From Sva-07 sp963717385 (GTDB lineage: Bacteria > Actinomycetota > Acidimicrobiia > Acidimicrobiales > Ilumatobacteraceae), in NCBI GenBank assembly GCA_963717385.1, contig CAVQWE010000025.1:1-39701 (forward strand): a DNA stretch of 39,701 nucleotides, in the 5' to 3' direction. The position numbers and the translations under genes were made by a program. A model generated the notes under the pieces. That model was given only the letters and a program-made list of their open reading frames with translations. It was not told the origin of the DNA and ran no database searches. Within the stretch, counting starts at the first letter, position 1. Every line of letters starts with the position of its first letter. Shown here piece after piece: positions 7,911-17,118 of this stretch.

Positions 7911-9794
7911 TCAGCCGAGGACGATGATCTGGTCGTGCGGTGAGAGTGTCACTCGCTCCGACGATGCTGGGTTGAGCACCACCTCGCCCTGGTCGGCGAC
8001 ACGTCGCCAGCCGATGGCGAGAACGCCCGCCGTGTACGACGTCGCCACGATGTCGGCGGTGGTGAACGTGCCGACCAGGTCGAGGCGATCGCACTGGATC
8101 ATTCGGATCGACGCATCCCCGCTGCCGTACAACTCGAGAAGCACGTCTCGCCGTTCGGGTTGCTCGATCAGCTGCGCGATCAACTGGCTCCCGAGGGCCG
8201 CGCTGATCAGGAAGTCGTCGGGGCCGGAGAGGTCGGCGAGGTCTGCATGTTCCTCGCCGAGCATGTGCACGACCAGCCGGGGCACGTCGCCGGCCTCGGC
8301 ACAGCGCCGCCTGAGCTGCATGACGTCGAGCATCGTTCGGGCGTCAGCCTCGTCGACGTCTACGGAGGTGTAGCCGAGCACGACGATCGTGGTCAGTCGG
8401 GGATCCAGGCTCACCGATGACGCTTCCAGGGTGGGCGAGAGCTGCACGTCGACGTCGATGTCGGGGACGACGACGTCGCCCATCTCGATGAGCCGAGGGT
8501 CGAATGCGACTTCGACGCTGGACGACGGCGAGGTGTGGGTCGCCCACCCACTGAGCAGATGCAGGCCGAGCGGATTCCAGCCGACGACGAGGATGTGCTC
8601 CTCGACCGGCTCGGTCACCCGCATGGAATGGCGCTCTGCCGGCCCGCCGCTCTGGAGCCGCGTCGGCACTGGGGTCCGTTCGAGGGTTTCGAGGTCGTAC
8701 GCGAGGACGATCAGTCGGTCACCCGCCACCATGGCCGATTCCGGCGACGGATTGAGCTCGACTCGACCGTCACGACGGCTGATGCCGAGCGGTCGGGCGT
8801 TCGCGAACCAACCCACGATCTCGTCGAAGCGCACCCCGAGGAGGTCGGGGCGATCGGTGATGTGGAGATCGCAGCCGCTGAAGTCGGTGAGTTCGTTGAC
8901 CACCCTGCTCAGTCCGCGCTGGCGAAGCGCGAACGCCGACGCTCTCGCGCTTGCCTGAGCGGTTGCGATCGGATGCATGGTCGGACCGAATGCCTGCACC
9001 AACCGCTCGGCGGTCGTCGGGTCGGCCACCTCGGCCACGACGGGAATCGACTGCAGGCCCCCGAGCTCGGCGTTGAGGGCGAGCATCGTGTGCACCACCG
9101 AGACGTCGCCGCCATCACCGCCTGGCAGCACGATGATGCCTCGTGCTTCGCCGACGCGCGCCAGCGCGATGTCCGCACGAACCCGTGGATCCCCGAATCG
9201 GTAGACGATGTGGGTGTGGTGTCGATCCGAGACCGCCTCGACCACCGACCGTCGCAGCTCGGTCGGGTCGACCTCGGCCAGGACCACGATCGTGTTCGAG
9301 TCGTGGGCAGCGTTGGCCAGCACGAGTTGCTCGATGATCGCCGGGATGCGACTCGAACTGCCCAGGATCACCAGGTGCCCGGACTCGATGACGACACTGC
9401 GTCCGCGGCGCATGCTGTCGATCCGGTCCTCGACGCCCGCGGCGATGATGCCGATGAGCGTGCCTGCGATCAACACGCCGAACAGCGTGACCAGCAGGGC
9501 GAGAACACGCCGGCCCCAGCCGACATCGCCCGCCATCGTGCCGGTGTCGAGGATCCGGAGCAGGCTCTGCCAGAAGTCCTCCAACCATGCGCCGTTCTCG
9601 CTGCCGGTGAGCGTCACGCCGAAGATGGTCAGCAGCAGCGAGCTCACGAGCACGGCCGCGATCGTGACTGCGCCGAGCCAGGCGAGCGCTGCTCCCGTCC
9701 CTCGCGCGAGCACGTTGTCGAACCGGTAGCGCAGGCGCTGCCGGAGGCTCACTTCGAACGGCGACGTCTTGCCCGGTTTGCCTCGGCGGCGCAT
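7911..9794 (-). CDS. CASTOR/POLLUX-type ion channel with tandem TrkA-like domains
   Basis: About 627 aa. Two TM helices (around residues 36-60 and 95-120) flank a short pore-like segment 'LRILDTGTMAGD'. The following 'GIIAAGVEDRIDSMRRGRSV' is the hallmark linker of CASTOR/POLLUX/DMI1 channels, followed by a Rossmann domain starting 'GHLVILGSS' and a second starting 'HILVVGWNPLG'. These bind ligands (Ca2+ in the plant proteins) and gate cation flow. Start: ATG 9792-9794 has GGAGG eight bases upstream; an earlier in-frame GTG (9801-9803) overlaps that GGAGG and is unlikely. One base separates it from the stop of the upstream 6-TM gene, so the two are co-transcribed. Ion selectivity cannot be read from the sequence. 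Confidence 0.88.
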   Translation of the reverse strand: MRRRGKPGKTSPFEVSLRQRLRYRFDNVLARGTGAALAWLGAVTIAAVLVSSLLLTIFGVTLTGSENGAWLEDFWQSLLRILDTGTMAGDVGWGRRVLALLVTLFGVLIAGTLIGIIAAGVEDRIDSMRRGRSVVIESGHLVILGSSSRIPAIIEQLVLANAAHDSNTIVVLAEVDPTELRRSVVEAVSDRHHTHIVYRFGDPRVRADIALARVGEARGIIVLPGGDGGDVSVVHTMLALNAELGGLQSIPVVAEVADPTTAERLVQAFGPTMHPIATAQASARASAFALRQRGLSRVVNELTDFSGCDLHITDRPDLLGVRFDEIVGWFANARPLGISRRDGRVELNPSPESAMVAGDRLIVLAYDLETLERTPVPTRLQSGGPAERHSMRVTEPVEEHILVVGWNPLGLHLLSGWATHTSPSSSVEVAFDPRLIEMGDVVVPDIDVDVQLSPTLEASSVSLDPRLTTIVVLGYTSVDVDEADARTMLDVMQLRRRCAEAGDVPRLVVHMLGEEHADLADLSGPDDFLISAALGSQLIAQLIEQPERRDVLLELYGSGDASIRMIQCDRLDLVGTFTTADIVATSYTAGVLAIGWRRVADQGEVVLNPASSERVTLSPHDQIIVLG

Positions 9795-9795
9795 G

Positions 9796-10476
9796 TCATC
9801 CACCTCCGTCAGGCTGAGCCGGCGGCAGCAACACGTAGGAACCCACCAGGAAACACAGGGCGCCGGCGAAGGTCCCGCTGTTGACGATCGCGATGTTGAT
9901 CGCCTCGCCGGTGGTGGTCAGCGTGAACGCTGCGAGCGCCGACGCCATGAAGAACACCGAGCCGACGTAGTTGAGCAACGACGACCACCACTCGGAATCG
10001 TGGGTCTCGGTGCCGCCGGCTTCGCGTCGGCGGCGGGTGTCCCACCAGTAGAGGTGGCTGGCGACGAGGAACGCGACACAACCGAAGAAATCAGGGCCCC
10101 ACACGAGGCGATTGGTCTCCTCGACATCGAACGTCGTGATCATCGCGTCGATCGTGTTGATGTTGAACAGCAGTGTGCCGGCGAGTTGGATCACTGCCGC
10201 CCAACGCAGCCGGGCGACCCGCGACTCCGACCACCACCGGGTACGCGTGCCGTCGTTGCGGTCTTCGTCGATCACTCGAACCGCGGTACTCAGCGCGGCA
10301 GCGGTGAAGAACAGCGACCCGATCACGAACGTGATCCCGACCACACGGCCGTCGACGAGTTGCGAATAGGGCGGGAACGACCCGAGCGCGAACAGCGCGG
10401 ACCCCACGATGAACAGCATCGTGATTCGCCATTCGGGGTCGCGCGGCGTCCACTCGATTCGGCGGCGCCACTCCAT
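9796..10476 (-). CDS. Six-TM membrane protein of unknown function
   Basis: 226 aa from ATG 10474-10476; the frame extends upstream but would run into the decarboxylase gene and reads as low-complexity Arg/Ser. Six hydrophobic segments are visible: 'LFIVGSALFALGSF', 'GITFVIGSLFFTAAAL', 'AAVIQLAGTLLFNI', 'FFGCVAFLVASHLYW', 'YVGSVFFMASALAAF' and 'FAGALCFLVGSYVLL'. The repeated Phe/Gly pattern suggests an internally duplicated helix-pair fold, somewhat like YrhK-type domains; this is only an impression. It sits 22 bases after glutamate decarboxylase and one base before the channel, so it probably belongs to the same transcript and job. Confidence 0.8.
   Translation of the reverse strand: MEWRRRIEWTPRDPEWRITMLFIVGSALFALGSFPPYSQLVDGRVVGITFVIGSLFFTAAALSTAVRVIDEDRNDGTRTRWWSESRVARLRWAAVIQLAGTLLFNINTIDAMITTFDVEETNRLVWGPDFFGCVAFLVASHLYWWDTRRRREAGGTETHDSEWWSSLLNYVGSVFFMASALAAFTLTTTGEAINIAIVNSGTFAGALCFLVGSYVLLPPAQPDGGG
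9803..9807 (-). promoter_or_regulatory. Ribosome binding site that fixes the channel start
   Basis: GGAGG on the minus strand lies eight bases upstream of ATG 9794 and covers the alternative GTG, so ATG 9794 is the better start. Confidence 0.7.
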
Positions 10477-10498
10477 CAGGTGAAGGTTCGCGCCTGGT

Positions 10499-11872
10499 TC
10501 ACGTGTGGCTGAAACCAGGTGCCGGCGCAGGCTGCGGTGGCGGGTACGCCTCGAGGTGGGCAACGGCCTTGCCGATCGCTTCGAGCAGCATGTCGGCGAG
10601 GTCCATGCCGAAGCCCTCACGCACCACGATGCGCAGGACGGCGACGTCCTCGGCGTTGGCAGGCATCGTGTAGGCAGGCACCTGCCAACCGCCGGTGCGC
10701 AGCTGCTCGGACACGTGGAACACGGTGAACTTCGAGGGGTCCTTCACCTTGAACGCCAGCACGGGAATCGCCGAGCCGTCGCTGACGACCTCGAACGGTC
10801 CCATCTCGGCGATCGCCGAGGAGATGTGGACCGCGGTGTCGCGCAGCGACTCCATGATCCGGCGGTAGCCGTCGCGGCCGAGGCGCACGAAGTTGTAGTA
10901 CTGCCCGACGATCTGGTTGCCGGGCCGGGAGAAGTTGAGCGTGAACGTCGGCATGTCGCCGCCGAGGTAGTTGACGTGGAAGATCAGGTCCTCGGGGAGC
11001 TCGTCGGCCGAGCGCCACACGACGAACCCGATGCCTGGATAGGTCAGGCCGTACTTGTGGCCCGACGCGTTGATCGACTTGACCTGCGGAAGCCGGAAGT
11101 CCCATTCGAGGTCGGGGTGCAGGAACGGGGCGACGAAGCCACCGCTCGCAGCGTCGACGTGGATGGGGATGTCGGTGCCGTGCTCGGCGTTGTAGGCGAC
11201 GACGAGATCGTGGATCTCCTGGATCGGCTCGAACTCGCCGGTGTAGGTGGTGCCGAGGATCGGGATCACACCGATCGTGTTCTCGTCGACGTACTCCATG
11301 ACGGTCTCGGGCACCACGGTGAACCGGTCGTGGGTGAGCGGCACGTACCGCGGCTCGACGTCCCAGTAGCGACAGAACTTCTCCCAGACGACCTGGACGT
11401 TGGAGCCCATCACCATGTTCGGCTTGTCAGTGGGGAGCCCGGCTGCCTCGCGGAGCTGACGCCACTTCCACTTCATGGCCAGGCCGCCGAGCATCACCGC
11501 CTCGCTGGAACCGATCGTCGACACACCGATGGCATCACCATCGGTGGGCGCGTGGAACAGGTCAGCGACGATGTTGACGCAGCGCCGCTCGATCTCGGCG
11601 GTCTGCGGGTACTCGTCCTTGTCGATCATGTTCTTGTCGAAGGTCTCGGCCATCAACTTCTCGGCCTCGGGCTCCATCCACGTCGTCACGAACGTCGCCA
11701 TGTTGAGACGTGAACTGCCGTCGAGCAGCAGCTCGTCGTGGATCATCCGGTACACGGCGCCGGGAAGCGACTCGGTGTCGGGCATCCGATTCTTCGGAAT
11801 CGGGGCATGCGCAAACCGGCCGGCGTAGGCCGGGTCGAGTGCTTCGTCGTTGGAGACGTGCTTGTGCACCAT
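10499..11872 (-). CDS. gadB: Glutamate decarboxylase (PLP-dependent)
   Basis: 457 aa, full length. It converts glutamate to GABA and CO2, consuming a proton. The PLP lysine is Lys273 in 'NASGHKYGL'; 'HVDAASGGFVAPF' (238-250) holds the PLP-nitrogen Asp and neighbouring residues; 'STIGSSEA' (118-125) binds phosphate. The protein ends in ...SHT, like the ...HT tail of Escherichia coli GadB, whose penultimate His closes the active site at neutral pH; pH gating here is inference. ATG 11872 is preceded by AAGGA ten bases upstream. No glutamate/GABA antiporter lies next to it; a 6-TM protein and a cation channel follow in tight array, which suggests acid or ion stress. Confidence 0.95.
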   Translation of the reverse strand: MVHKHVSNDEALDPAYAGRFAHAPIPKNRMPDTESLPGAVYRMIHDELLLDGSSRLNMATFVTTWMEPEAEKLMAETFDKNMIDKDEYPQTAEIERRCVNIVADLFHAPTDGDAIGVSTIGSSEAVMLGGLAMKWKWRQLREAAGLPTDKPNMVMGSNVQVVWEKFCRYWDVEPRYVPLTHDRFTVVPETVMEYVDENTIGVIPILGTTYTGEFEPIQEIHDLVVAYNAEHGTDIPIHVDAASGGFVAPFLHPDLEWDFRLPQVKSINASGHKYGLTYPGIGFVVWRSADELPEDLIFHVNYLGGDMPTFTLNFSRPGNQIVGQYYNFVRLGRDGYRRIMESLRDTAVHISSAIAEMGPFEVVSDGSAIPVLAFKVKDPSKFTVFHVSEQLRTGGWQVPAYTMPANAEDVAVLRIVVREGFGMDLADMLLEAIGKAVAHLEAYPPPQPAPAPGFSHT

Positions 11873-11924
11873 GTTGGGAACGTCCTTCGGTTGGGGAGGT
11901 CTGGTCCTGAATCTAGACCGAAGC

Positions 11925-12317
11925 TCAGCTGGAGAGCAGCTTCGCCTTCTGCGCGTCGAATTCGGCCTGGGTCAACGTTCCGGCATCGCGAAGAGCCGAC
12001 AACTGGCTCAATTCGCTGGCGACGCCGCCGGAGCCGGCGGTCTGCTGTACGTAGGAGCGGAAGGCGGCTTCGCTCCGCTGAGCGTCGGCGATGTCGCGGC
12101 CTCGCATCCCGTCGCCGTGGACGATGACGTAGATCAGCACGCCGAGGAACGGAACGACGATCACGAAGATCGACCAGATGGCCTTGGCCAGTCCCCTCAT
12201 GTCGGAGCGGAAGATGTCGGCGAAGACCCGGAACAACAGCACGAGCCAGGCGAAGAACAGGAAGAAGATGAACATCGACCAGAACACACCGAGGATGGGA
12301 TAGTCGTACGCGAGCAT
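11925..12317 (-). CDS. PLDc_N/SHOCT membrane protein
   Basis: The 130-aa protein has two TM segments (about residues 8-30 and 45-68) of the phospholipase-D-N-terminal-like type, 'FFLFFAWLVLLFRVFADI' then 'IWSIFVIVVPFLGVLIYVI', and a C-terminal SHOCT motif (~100-130): 'LSQLSALRDAGTLTQAEF' followed by AQKAKLL. SHOCT is a short oligomerisation-like motif widespread in actinobacteria. ATG 12317 has GGAG eight bases upstream. Role unknown; it lies 52 bases upstream of the decarboxylase gene in the same direction and could share its transcript. Confidence 0.85.
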   Translation of the reverse strand: MLAYDYPILGVFWSMFIFFLFFAWLVLLFRVFADIFRSDMRGLAKAIWSIFVIVVPFLGVLIYVIVHGDGMRGRDIADAQRSEAAFRSYVQQTAGSGGVASELSQLSALRDAGTLTQAEFDAQKAKLLSS

Positions 12318-12460
12318 GGTTGGTCTCCTTCAAGAGGTCGTTGTGAGCTGAGCACCGAACGTACCGTCGCGCGGGATGGATTCGCATCGCCCGAATTGGA
12401 TGATTGGGCCCCAACTCGTTGCCGTCGAGGCTGGCGCACGACTGAACGTGTGCCAGGCGG

Positions 12461-13672
12461 TCACGAGACCGGTTCGCTCACCTGTTCGTTGTCGTCGAGT
12501 TCGGGGTCGAGTTCTGGCAGGGTCGGATCAGCGGATTGCAGCTCCTGGCGCCCAGTGAAGACGAGGGTGTAGATCGCCCCGATCACGAGGCCGATCAACA
12601 CGAGCGCGGTCGTCCAGCGGTCGAACGCACGAGCCGGGCTCCACCAGAGGAGCAGGAGCACGGCTCCGAAACTGATGCCCACGAGCGCAGCGGTCGAGTC
12701 GGCGACCCCGGCGACCCAACGGCGGAAGGCAACCGCCCAGCGGTACGGTCCGATCAGCACCGAGAAACCGATGATCAGCAGGCCGTACACGATCCCGGTC
12801 CAGGCCATCTGCTGGAGCAATTCGGTCAACACCGAGCCGACGAGTTCGGCCAGTGGTTTGTTGGTCGCGTCCTGAACCCACGTGTTCACGGAGGTCTGGA
12901 TGCCGACCCGACGAATGAGCAGGAGTGCGAGACCGCCGACGATCAGCGCAACGCCGACGGATCGGAGCATCTGACGTCGCCGACCAACGGCCAGGTAGAC
13001 CGCTCCGACGTACATGGCGACGACCACGACGAAGAGGAACCACGACGCGAAGTCGAGCACCTTCACCGCGTTCTGCGCAGCGGCGAGCTCGCTGGACTGG
13101 AGGATGGTGATCTGTCCGACATCGGCTGGGAGGCGGTCGAGCGCCGACTGGGGGATGCCCACCGCTTCGCCCAGGTTCACCACGGCGGTGTTCAGGTTGA
13201 GGACGATGTCTCCGCCCGACGTCGAGATGGCGTCGATGTTCGATTCGTCACGAAGAATCCTGACCGCCGCCTCGTGTGCGGTCCGATTCGCGTCCTGCCA
13301 CACCGTCTGGAACGCGCTCGACGCAATGATCTTCTCGATGCCGTCGGTGGTCGGCCCGCGGAGGGCCCCAGCGAGGGGGCCGGCGAGCCCCGACAGGTTG
13401 CTCGGCAGGACCGACTCGAGTTCGCCGGTGACGTCGACCGCGCTGTACAACTCGTCGGTGAGGTAGATCGCCAAGGCCTGCTGGACCTGCGGTTCGTTGA
13501 GCAGTTCGCTGCTGACCTCGACCCACTGATCGGTGTCGAGAGCCTGCGAGCGAGTCCATGTCGTCACCGTGGTCACAACCGCCAGCAGCGTGGCGAGAAC
13601 GATCAGTAGCCCGGGAAGCCAGCGCGGGCCGATGGACGCGTCCGTGCTCGATGATGTCGGTTCGGTGGTCAT
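12461..13672 (-). CDS. Conserved actinobacterial integral membrane protein
   Basis: 403 aa. One TM helix at residues ~19-40 is followed by an external domain of about 160 residues, rich in short helices (e.g. 'ELLNEPQVQQALAIYLTDEL'), and then five more TM helices from ~205 to ~375. The C-terminus is acidic (ELDPELDDNEQ). This layout matches a common uncharacterised membrane family in actinobacteria; no catalytic motif is seen. It is separated from the SHOCT gene by 143 bases containing a short palindrome TTGGGCCCCAA but no convincing terminator. Confidence 0.75.
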   Translation of the reverse strand: MTTEPTSSSTDASIGPRWLPGLLIVLATLLAVVTTVTTWTRSQALDTDQWVEVSSELLNEPQVQQALAIYLTDELYSAVDVTGELESVLPSNLSGLAGPLAGALRGPTTDGIEKIIASSAFQTVWQDANRTAHEAAVRILRDESNIDAISTSGGDIVLNLNTAVVNLGEAVGIPQSALDRLPADVGQITILQSSELAAAQNAVKVLDFASWFLFVVVVAMYVGAVYLAVGRRRQMLRSVGVALIVGGLALLLIRRVGIQTSVNTWVQDATNKPLAELVGSVLTELLQQMAWTGIVYGLLIIGFSVLIGPYRWAVAFRRWVAGVADSTAALVGISFGAVLLLLWWSPARAFDRWTTALVLIGLVIGAIYTLVFTGRQELQSADPTLPELDPELDDNEQVSEPVS

Positions 13673-13740
13673 ATCAATCCATGGTCGGCATCGGCGCTGC
13701 CGATGTCAACACCCTGTGCGGGTGAGATCGGGAGTGATCG

Positions 13741-13884
13741 TCAGATCCGGCGGCCGACGCGTCGCCGCTGGCGACGTCGAACTCCGCTGGTGACCACGGC
13801 TGCGGTACCGACGGCTGCTGCGGTTCGGGCGACGGGGGCGGCGATCACACCTCGTCGGGCGGCTCGGACTGGTCGCAGGGGCAT
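13741..13884 (-). CDS. 47-aa basic hydrophobic peptide, partner of DUF6325-like gene
   Basis: The frame from ATG 13882-13884 gives an Ala/Arg/Val-rich 47-residue peptide: 'ARRGVIAAPVARTAAAVGTA' and a poly-basic end (RRRQRRRVGRR). AAGGAG lies six bases before the ATG, inside the end of the upstream gene, and only one base separates stop and start (TGATATG), so it is translated with it. Small peptides of this look commonly follow DUF6325-type genes. Function unknown. Confidence 0.65.
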   Translation of the reverse strand: MPLRPVRAARRGVIAAPVARTAAAVGTAAVVTSGVRRRQRRRVGRRI

Positions 13885-13885
13885 A

Positions 13886-14350
13886 TCAGACTCCTTGGTC
13901 GTCGTGGTCGTGGTCTTCGTCGGCTTCGAGCGCGGCGGCAATCGCTTGGATCGGAATCCGACCGGTCGCGACCAGCTGACCGCCGGAGCGTCTGGCAGCG
14001 GAAGCGAATGGCGCGGCCCAGGTGTTCTCCCAGACCACGACACCTGCAGTGGTGCCGTTCTCCATTGCTTCGGCCAGATGGGCGACATCTTTCGCTGCGA
14101 GCAACTCGGCGAGGTCTGCCTCGATCTGTCGGAGTGGCTCGAGTTCGTCGAGTTCCTCGATTTCGAATGCGTCGATCGAACCGTCAGCATCCTTGCGCAG
14201 AATCATCAGATCCAGAATCCGAATCGTGCCCGCCGCCGCCAGGTCCGAGAGAGCTTGGGCCATCTCGCCGTTGAAGTTCGCCTGGTTCTCCGGGAACTCG
14301 ACGACGAGGTAGTCGACCGGTCCCATCTCGTCGATCACATCGTGGGGCAT
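13886..14350 (-). CDS. DUF6325-like protein
   Basis: About 154 aa from ATG 14348-14350 (ATG 14326 is a second choice; family members usually carry a few residues before GPVDYL). 'GPVDYLVVEFPENQANFNG' and 'AAGTIRILDLMILRKDADGS' are typical of this family, and the C-terminal third has 'GVVVWENTWAAPFASAARRSGG', a membrane-like or TM-surface pattern. It ends in a His/Asp-rich tail (DEDHDHDDQ). The fold resembles the Tm-1/general-stress ferredoxin-like family; role unproven. It is coupled to the 47-aa gene. Confidence 0.75.
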   Translation of the reverse strand: MPHDVIDEMGPVDYLVVEFPENQANFNGEMAQALSDLAAAGTIRILDLMILRKDADGSIDAFEIEELDELEPLRQIEADLAELLAAKDVAHLAEAMENGTTAGVVVWENTWAAPFASAARRSGGQLVATGRIPIQAIAAALEADEDHDHDDQGV

Positions 14351-14499
14351 CTGGCAGCTCGCTCTCTCGTCTCGTTGGCGACCAACGCAGCGTCGGCCAC
14401 TCGACATCGGTGGACCCGTTGCCGAACGGTGACAGCCTGCTCCCGTTCGGGTCGTCGAGGCATCACCCATACCGGGCGATCCACGAGCGGTGCGCTGTC

Positions 14500-15066
14500 T
14501 CAGCGAGGTGATCGCTCGGCGTGACCATGCAGGAGCTGGTCGTCGAGATCGAGGGCGTCGTAGTAGCAACGGATGTCGCCGACGCGGTCGCCGACGAATG
14601 TGAGCACCATGACTCCGGTGGTCGTGACGGCCTGCCCGGTCGGCTCGATCATCAGGTCGTCGTCGAGGAACGCCGGACGGGTGAATCGACCGCGCACTTC
14701 CCATTCGACGAAGCTCGATGCTCCGGCCAAGGCGATACTCGACAACTTCACCGACACATCCGTGATCGCGTCATCGCCCGCGAAGAGCGCTGAGATGAGT
14801 TCAGGGCGCGACTTCGTGAGAAGCGCTGGGCTCTGACAGCGGATTGTTTCGTCGACCCGCGCAGCGATCCGATCGATGACTTCGGTGAGTTCGTCGCCGT
14901 TGCTCAGCAGGGCTGGGACGATGAACGCGGTGACCGACCGCTGTCGATCGGCGCTCGGGGGGTTCGGATGCTCACCGGTGCTTCGGCAGCCGGGGAGCCG
15001 ATCTTCGTCGTCGAACATCGGCCAACGTTCGACCGATCGCGTGAAGGGAGCCAAGAATGCGTTCAC
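14500..15066 (-). CDS. SnoaL-like/NTF2-fold protein
   Basis: 188 aa; the first ~45 residues look non-conserved and a later start is possible. The rest has the cone-shaped NTF2/SnoaL pattern: an N-terminal helix ('ELTEVIDRIAARVDETI'), 'RPELISALFAGDDAITDVSV', 'FVEWEVRGRFTRP' and the closing beta strand 'VMVLTFVGDRVGDIRCYYD', where 'I...YYD' is the usual SnoaL/ester-cyclase ending. Such proteins are small enzymes or ligand binders. No partner enzyme is adjacent. Family likely, activity unknown. Confidence 0.7.
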   Translation of the reverse strand: MNAFLAPFTRSVERWPMFDDEDRLPGCRSTGEHPNPPSADRQRSVTAFIVPALLSNGDELTEVIDRIAARVDETIRCQSPALLTKSRPELISALFAGDDAITDVSVKLSSIALAGASSFVEWEVRGRFTRPAFLDDDLMIEPTGQAVTTTGVMVLTFVGDRVGDIRCYYDALDLDDQLLHGHAERSPR

Positions 15067-15210
15067 GACGGCATCGAATGCAGGGACAGTTCTTGATCGA
15101 GCATGGAATCCCGCACCTCTCTGGTGGGTTGAGAGCGCTGCTGAAGCACCAGTCTCTGCGTGGAGGTGGAGGTGTGCGTCACCCGAAGAGGGTGAAGCGA
15201 CCCGCCAGGA

Positions 15211-16935
15211 TCAAGGAGTGTGGTCTGAACTCGGGTGGGGGCGCGTCCTCAGGAAATGGTCGACGGCATCGTCGACCTCGAGGAACACCGCATGCGCCCC
15301 GACACGTTGCCGGATGCCGGATCGTTCGAGCATGTCGAGAACTGGTTGGCGGACTCGGGCGAAGCTGATCTCGACCTCGGCCGCGTCGAGTTCGGCGACG
15401 AGATCAGCGAGTGATTCGAGCGCGGTCGAATCGATGTTGGACACTCCCTCGGCGTCGAACACCATGGCCGTCGCCGGTGGGTCGGCGGCGATTAGTCGGC
15501 GCTTGACGTCATCGACGACGTGCGTGGCGTTCGCGAAGAACAGCTCGTCGTCGACTCGGTAGATCAAGAGACCGGGCACGGCAACGGCGTTGGGGTTGCG
15601 TTCGAGGTCGCGGTAGGTGTCGGTGCCTTCGACGCGACCGAGGGAAGCCGTGTGCGGACGGGCAACCTTGGCAACGGTGACGAGCAGCGAGAGGCCGATC
15701 GCAAACGCGATACCGCCGAGCATCCCGAGCACGAGCACCGAGGCGATCGTGGCGGCACCGAGCCAGAACTCGGACTTGCGAAGGTGCCACAGCGCCTTGA
15801 AATCGTCGAGCGCGAACAGGCTGATCCCGGCGACGATCACGATCCCGGCGAGCACAGCCGTCGGGAGTTGCTCGAACAGTCCGGTGAGCATGATCAGCGT
15901 CAGTACCACGAGTGCTGCGCAGATGAGACCGGCGAGGTTCGACCGGCCGCCCGCATCGGCTTGCACGAAGCTTCTCGACTGGCTGCCGTTGACCGGGAAC
16001 CCCTGAAACACTCCCGACGCGAGATTCGATGCGCCGATTGCCAGGAACTCCTGATCCGGCTCGAGGTCGTAGTCGCCTCTGGACGCCAACGAGCGAGCGG
16101 TGAGGAAGCTGTCGGGGTACGCAAGCAGTGCAATCCCGAGCGACGGCAACAGCAGCTGGGTGAACTGGCTGAACGTCACCTCCGGTATCCCCGGGACGGG
16201 CAGTCCGGACTCGATCTCGCCGACGACTGCGACTCCTCGGGCGTTGAGATCGAACACGGCGACCAGCACGGTGCCCAGCACGACGGCAACCAGTGGGGCC
16301 GGCACCTGGGGCGCGTAGCGGCGCAGCAGCAGCACGAGGACCACCGTGGACAGCCCCATCAGCGTCGTCAACCCGTGCGCATCACCGAGGTTGCCGACGA
16401 TCGCGCCGATGTCGGTGACGTACAGGTCGCCGTCGATGCTGATGCCGAGCAGCGCCTCGAGTTGGCTGAGCACGATGATGATCCCTGATCCGAACACGTA
16501 GCCGGCGAGGATCGGTCGTGACAGGAAGTCGGCGATGAATCCGAGGCGGGCGACGTATCCGAGCACGCACCAGCCGCCAACGAGGAGTGCGAGCAACGCT
16601 GTCAGGTCGATGACGTCGTCGGCACCGATGACGAATGGAGCGACGGTGGCTGCCGCCATGATGGCAACGGTCGACTCCGCCCCCATGTTCAGATCTCGAC
16701 ACGTCCCGAAGATCGCGTACGCCACGAGTGCGGCGGCCGCCGCGTAGAGGCCGTGCACCGACGGCATGCCGGCCAGGGTGGCGTACGCCAGCGACTGGGG
16801 CACGACGACAGCCCACACGGTGAGGGCCGCTCGCGTGTCGGCCGAGCGACTGTGCCGGGCACCGTCGGCGATGCTGACGATGCCCGGCACCAGCCGGCGC
16901 CAGCCGACAGCTCGAGATACCGGTTGCAGTGTCAT
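15211..16935 (-). CDS. SulP-family anion permease with STAS domain
   Basis: 574 aa from ATG 16933-16935. The frame is open for another 215 codons upstream, but that part reads as Arg/Asp-rich non-protein and overlaps the divergent gene. SulP features: 'VPQSLAYATLAGMPSVHGLYA' region near residues 35-55, 10-14 TM segments, 'FPVNGSQSRSFVQADAGGRS' (the conserved helix-8 loop), and a C-terminal STAS domain with 'VFDAEGVSNIDSTALESL'. It carries sulfate, bicarbonate or other anions by symport or exchange; the substrate cannot be told. A sulfatase locus begins 2.3 kb away, which would fit sulfate, but this is inference. Confidence 0.9.
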   Translation of the reverse strand: MTLQPVSRAVGWRRLVPGIVSIADGARHSRSADTRAALTVWAVVVPQSLAYATLAGMPSVHGLYAAAAALVAYAIFGTCRDLNMGAESTVAIMAAATVAPFVIGADDVIDLTALLALLVGGWCVLGYVARLGFIADFLSRPILAGYVFGSGIIIVLSQLEALLGISIDGDLYVTDIGAIVGNLGDAHGLTTLMGLSTVVLVLLLRRYAPQVPAPLVAVVLGTVLVAVFDLNARGVAVVGEIESGLPVPGIPEVTFSQFTQLLLPSLGIALLAYPDSFLTARSLASRGDYDLEPDQEFLAIGASNLASGVFQGFPVNGSQSRSFVQADAGGRSNLAGLICAALVVLTLIMLTGLFEQLPTAVLAGIVIVAGISLFALDDFKALWHLRKSEFWLGAATIASVLVLGMLGGIAFAIGLSLLVTVAKVARPHTASLGRVEGTDTYRDLERNPNAVAVPGLLIYRVDDELFFANATHVVDDVKRRLIAADPPATAMVFDAEGVSNIDSTALESLADLVAELDAAEVEISFARVRQPVLDMLERSGIRQRVGAHAVFLEVDDAVDHFLRTRPHPSSDHTP

Positions 16936-17118
16936 GCTCGCAGCTTGCCGCGTGCGGGGGGATCTGTCATCGCCCAGAGCGGGCGAGGGCGGGCTGCTCC
17001 CCCTGGCACGAGGTGGCCGAGGATCACTCGATGTGGTGCGGATCGTGCGATTCGGAAAGCATACGATGCCTTCACCCGGCGAAACAGACGCCGTTTCGAA
17101 GGAAGTGGATCCGCCGTC

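Noticed and set aside
10477..10620. Upstream start of the 6-TM protein after gadB
   Set aside because: That segment lies inside gadB and reads as low-complexity Arg/Ser.
12403..12413. TTGGGCCCCAA as terminator or operator
   Set aside because: Too short, no T run, no repeat elsewhere.
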